Shown: piece after piece, positions 57,006 to 57,698 of the stretch
How positions within the stretch are numbered: position 1 is the stretch's first letter
Layout: every line of letters begins with the position of its first letter
Source: Deinococcus planocerae
GTDB lineage: Bacteria > Deinococcota > Deinococci > Deinococcales > Deinococcaceae
Direction of reading: 5' to 3'
Length of the DNA: 57,698 nt
Assembly (NCBI RefSeq): GCF_002869765.1
Contig: NZ_PNOR01000029.1
Coordinates: forward strand, 1-57,698
Made by a program: the position numbers and the translations under genes
Notes under the pieces: generated by a model
Told to the model about the DNA's origin: nothing
The model's input: only the letters and a program-made list of their open reading frames with translations
The model's database searches: none

Positions 57006-57512
57006 GTGAAGAGCCCATCGTTCCGGATCGGTGATCGCGTCGTTCTCCCGCCCTACGGCATCGGCGTCGTCAGCGGCACCTGCCAGCGCCCGGTGGCGGG
57101 CGAGACGCACGCCTACTATCAGGTCGAGTTTCCGAACACCGCCAGCCGCGCCTACGTGCCCGTCGACGATCCCCTCAGCACCGGGATGCGCGCCGCGCTG
57201 ACCACCCAGGACATGCCGAACCTGCTTTGCCGCCTCCAGACGAACAGCGACCTCAACCTCCCGCGTCAGTGGGCCGCCCGCCACCGCCGGGTCACCGAGA
57301 TTCTGGTCGGCGGCGATCCCTACGAACTCGCTACGCTGACCTGCGAACTTCGGCGCTGGAACATCGAACGCGGCCTGCCCGACCTCGACCGTCAGGCTTT
57401 CCGGCGGGCTATCCGCCTCCTGGAGCAGGAAGTGCGCGGTTTGGAGGAGGACTCATGCACCCGCGACGTGCGACAGCTCCTCGACCACGCCTGGCGGGAG
57501 ACGCCGCAGTAG
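57006..57512 (+). CDS. CarD family transcriptional regulator
   Basis: The 168-aa protein begins FRIGDRVVLPPYGIGVVSGT, the CarD/TRCF RNA polymerase-interacting domain, followed by ETHAYYQVEFPNTASRAYVP and a helical C-terminal domain (ELATLTCELRRWNIERGLPD). CarD stabilises open promoter complexes, notably at rRNA promoters. GTG at 57006 with AGAGGTG 6-7 nt upstream is preferred over GTG 56997. It converges with a 16S rRNA gene. Confidence 0.88.
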   Translation: MKSPSFRIGDRVVLPPYGIGVVSGTCQRPVAGETHAYYQVEFPNTASRAYVPVDDPLSTGMRAALTTQDMPNLLCRLQTNSDLNLPRQWAARHRRVTEILVGGDPYELATLTCELRRWNIERGLPDLDRQAFRRAIRLLEQEVRGLEEDSCTRDVRQLLDHAWRETPQ

Positions 57513-57584
57513 GAAAAAGCGGCAAAGGCAAACCCACGTCCCCCAGCCCTGCGGCGGTTGAGGGACGCGGGTGGACCGGGGCCA

Positions 57585-57617
57585 AAACGCACACCCCCCG
57601 CGGGGGCGGGGGGTGTG
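57585..57617 (-). terminator. Terminator downstream of 16S rRNA
   Basis: ACACCCCCC (57591-57599) and GGGGGGTGT (57608-57616) form a stem; on the minus strand it is followed by GCGTTTTGG. It lies about 45 nt beyond the 16S 3' end and may also stop the convergent carD transcript. Confidence 0.65.
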
Positions 57618-57655
57618 GGGATACAGGACAAGGATGGTGAAGAGCAAAGCGGAGC

Positions 57656-57698
<43 letters not shown>

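Overview
The window reads as a chromosomal segment of a Deinococcus species. It is very GC-rich. The 3' end of a 16S rRNA gene lies at the right edge with a terminator right behind it and no 23S gene following. About twenty genes have a -10-like TANNNT box 6-7 nt before their start codon, a leaderless arrangement known to be common in Deinococcus. Gene content (HU with an N-terminal extension, a CarD-like regulator, a fused CobA-HemD, AIM24, a BTAD response regulator) agrees. The genus is an inference; no database was searched.

Layout. 1-6.4 kb: half of a TolC-like gene, a TetR regulator, an iron(III) ABC importer (fbpABC) and D-Ala-D-Ala ligase. 6.6-10.4 kb: a peptide ABC importer (substrate-binding protein and two permeases). 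10.44-13.24 kb: an AT-rich island with a 38-codon peptide gene, an intrinsic terminator, and one large protein that joins a winged-helix/RRE-like domain, a ThiF/E1 domain with a zinc site, a PqqD-like domain and an M50-type membrane protease. I read this as a candidate, possibly undescribed, ribosomally made and modified peptide (RiPP) system. 13.2-17.9 kb: YgfZ and tetrapyrrole genes (hemA, precorrin-2 dehydrogenase, cobA-hemD). 18-24.7 kb: AIM24, a DUF418 membrane protein, two tandem MliC-like proteins, a GNAT, a HIT protein, a P1 peptidase, a response regulator and a YjbR protein.

24.8-43.9 kb: alaS with an AT-rich in-frame insertion, a BTAD response regulator, an amidohydrolase, yebC, small lineage-type proteins, an alpha/beta-hydrolase lacking its catalytic serine, a metallophosphoesterase, a rhodanese, sufE, a 200-bp inverted-repeat element, rdgB, a 2H phosphoesterase, corA behind proline-rich leader ORFs, a 7Fe ferredoxin, a nucleotidyltransferase and a two-component system. 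44-46.6 kb: a structured leader, rplU, rpmA and obgE. 46.8-51.4 kb: a secreted stalk/PKD-like protein, a TPR membrane protein and plsY. 51.5-57.7 kb: a housekeeping ThiF/MoeB protein, HU, an osmoprotectant (OpuC-type) ABC importer, a CarD-like regulator and the 16S rRNA 3' end on the minus strand.

The strongest leads are the island at 10.44-13.24 kb, the proline-rich leader upstream of corA, the alaS insertion, and the structured RNA before rplU.
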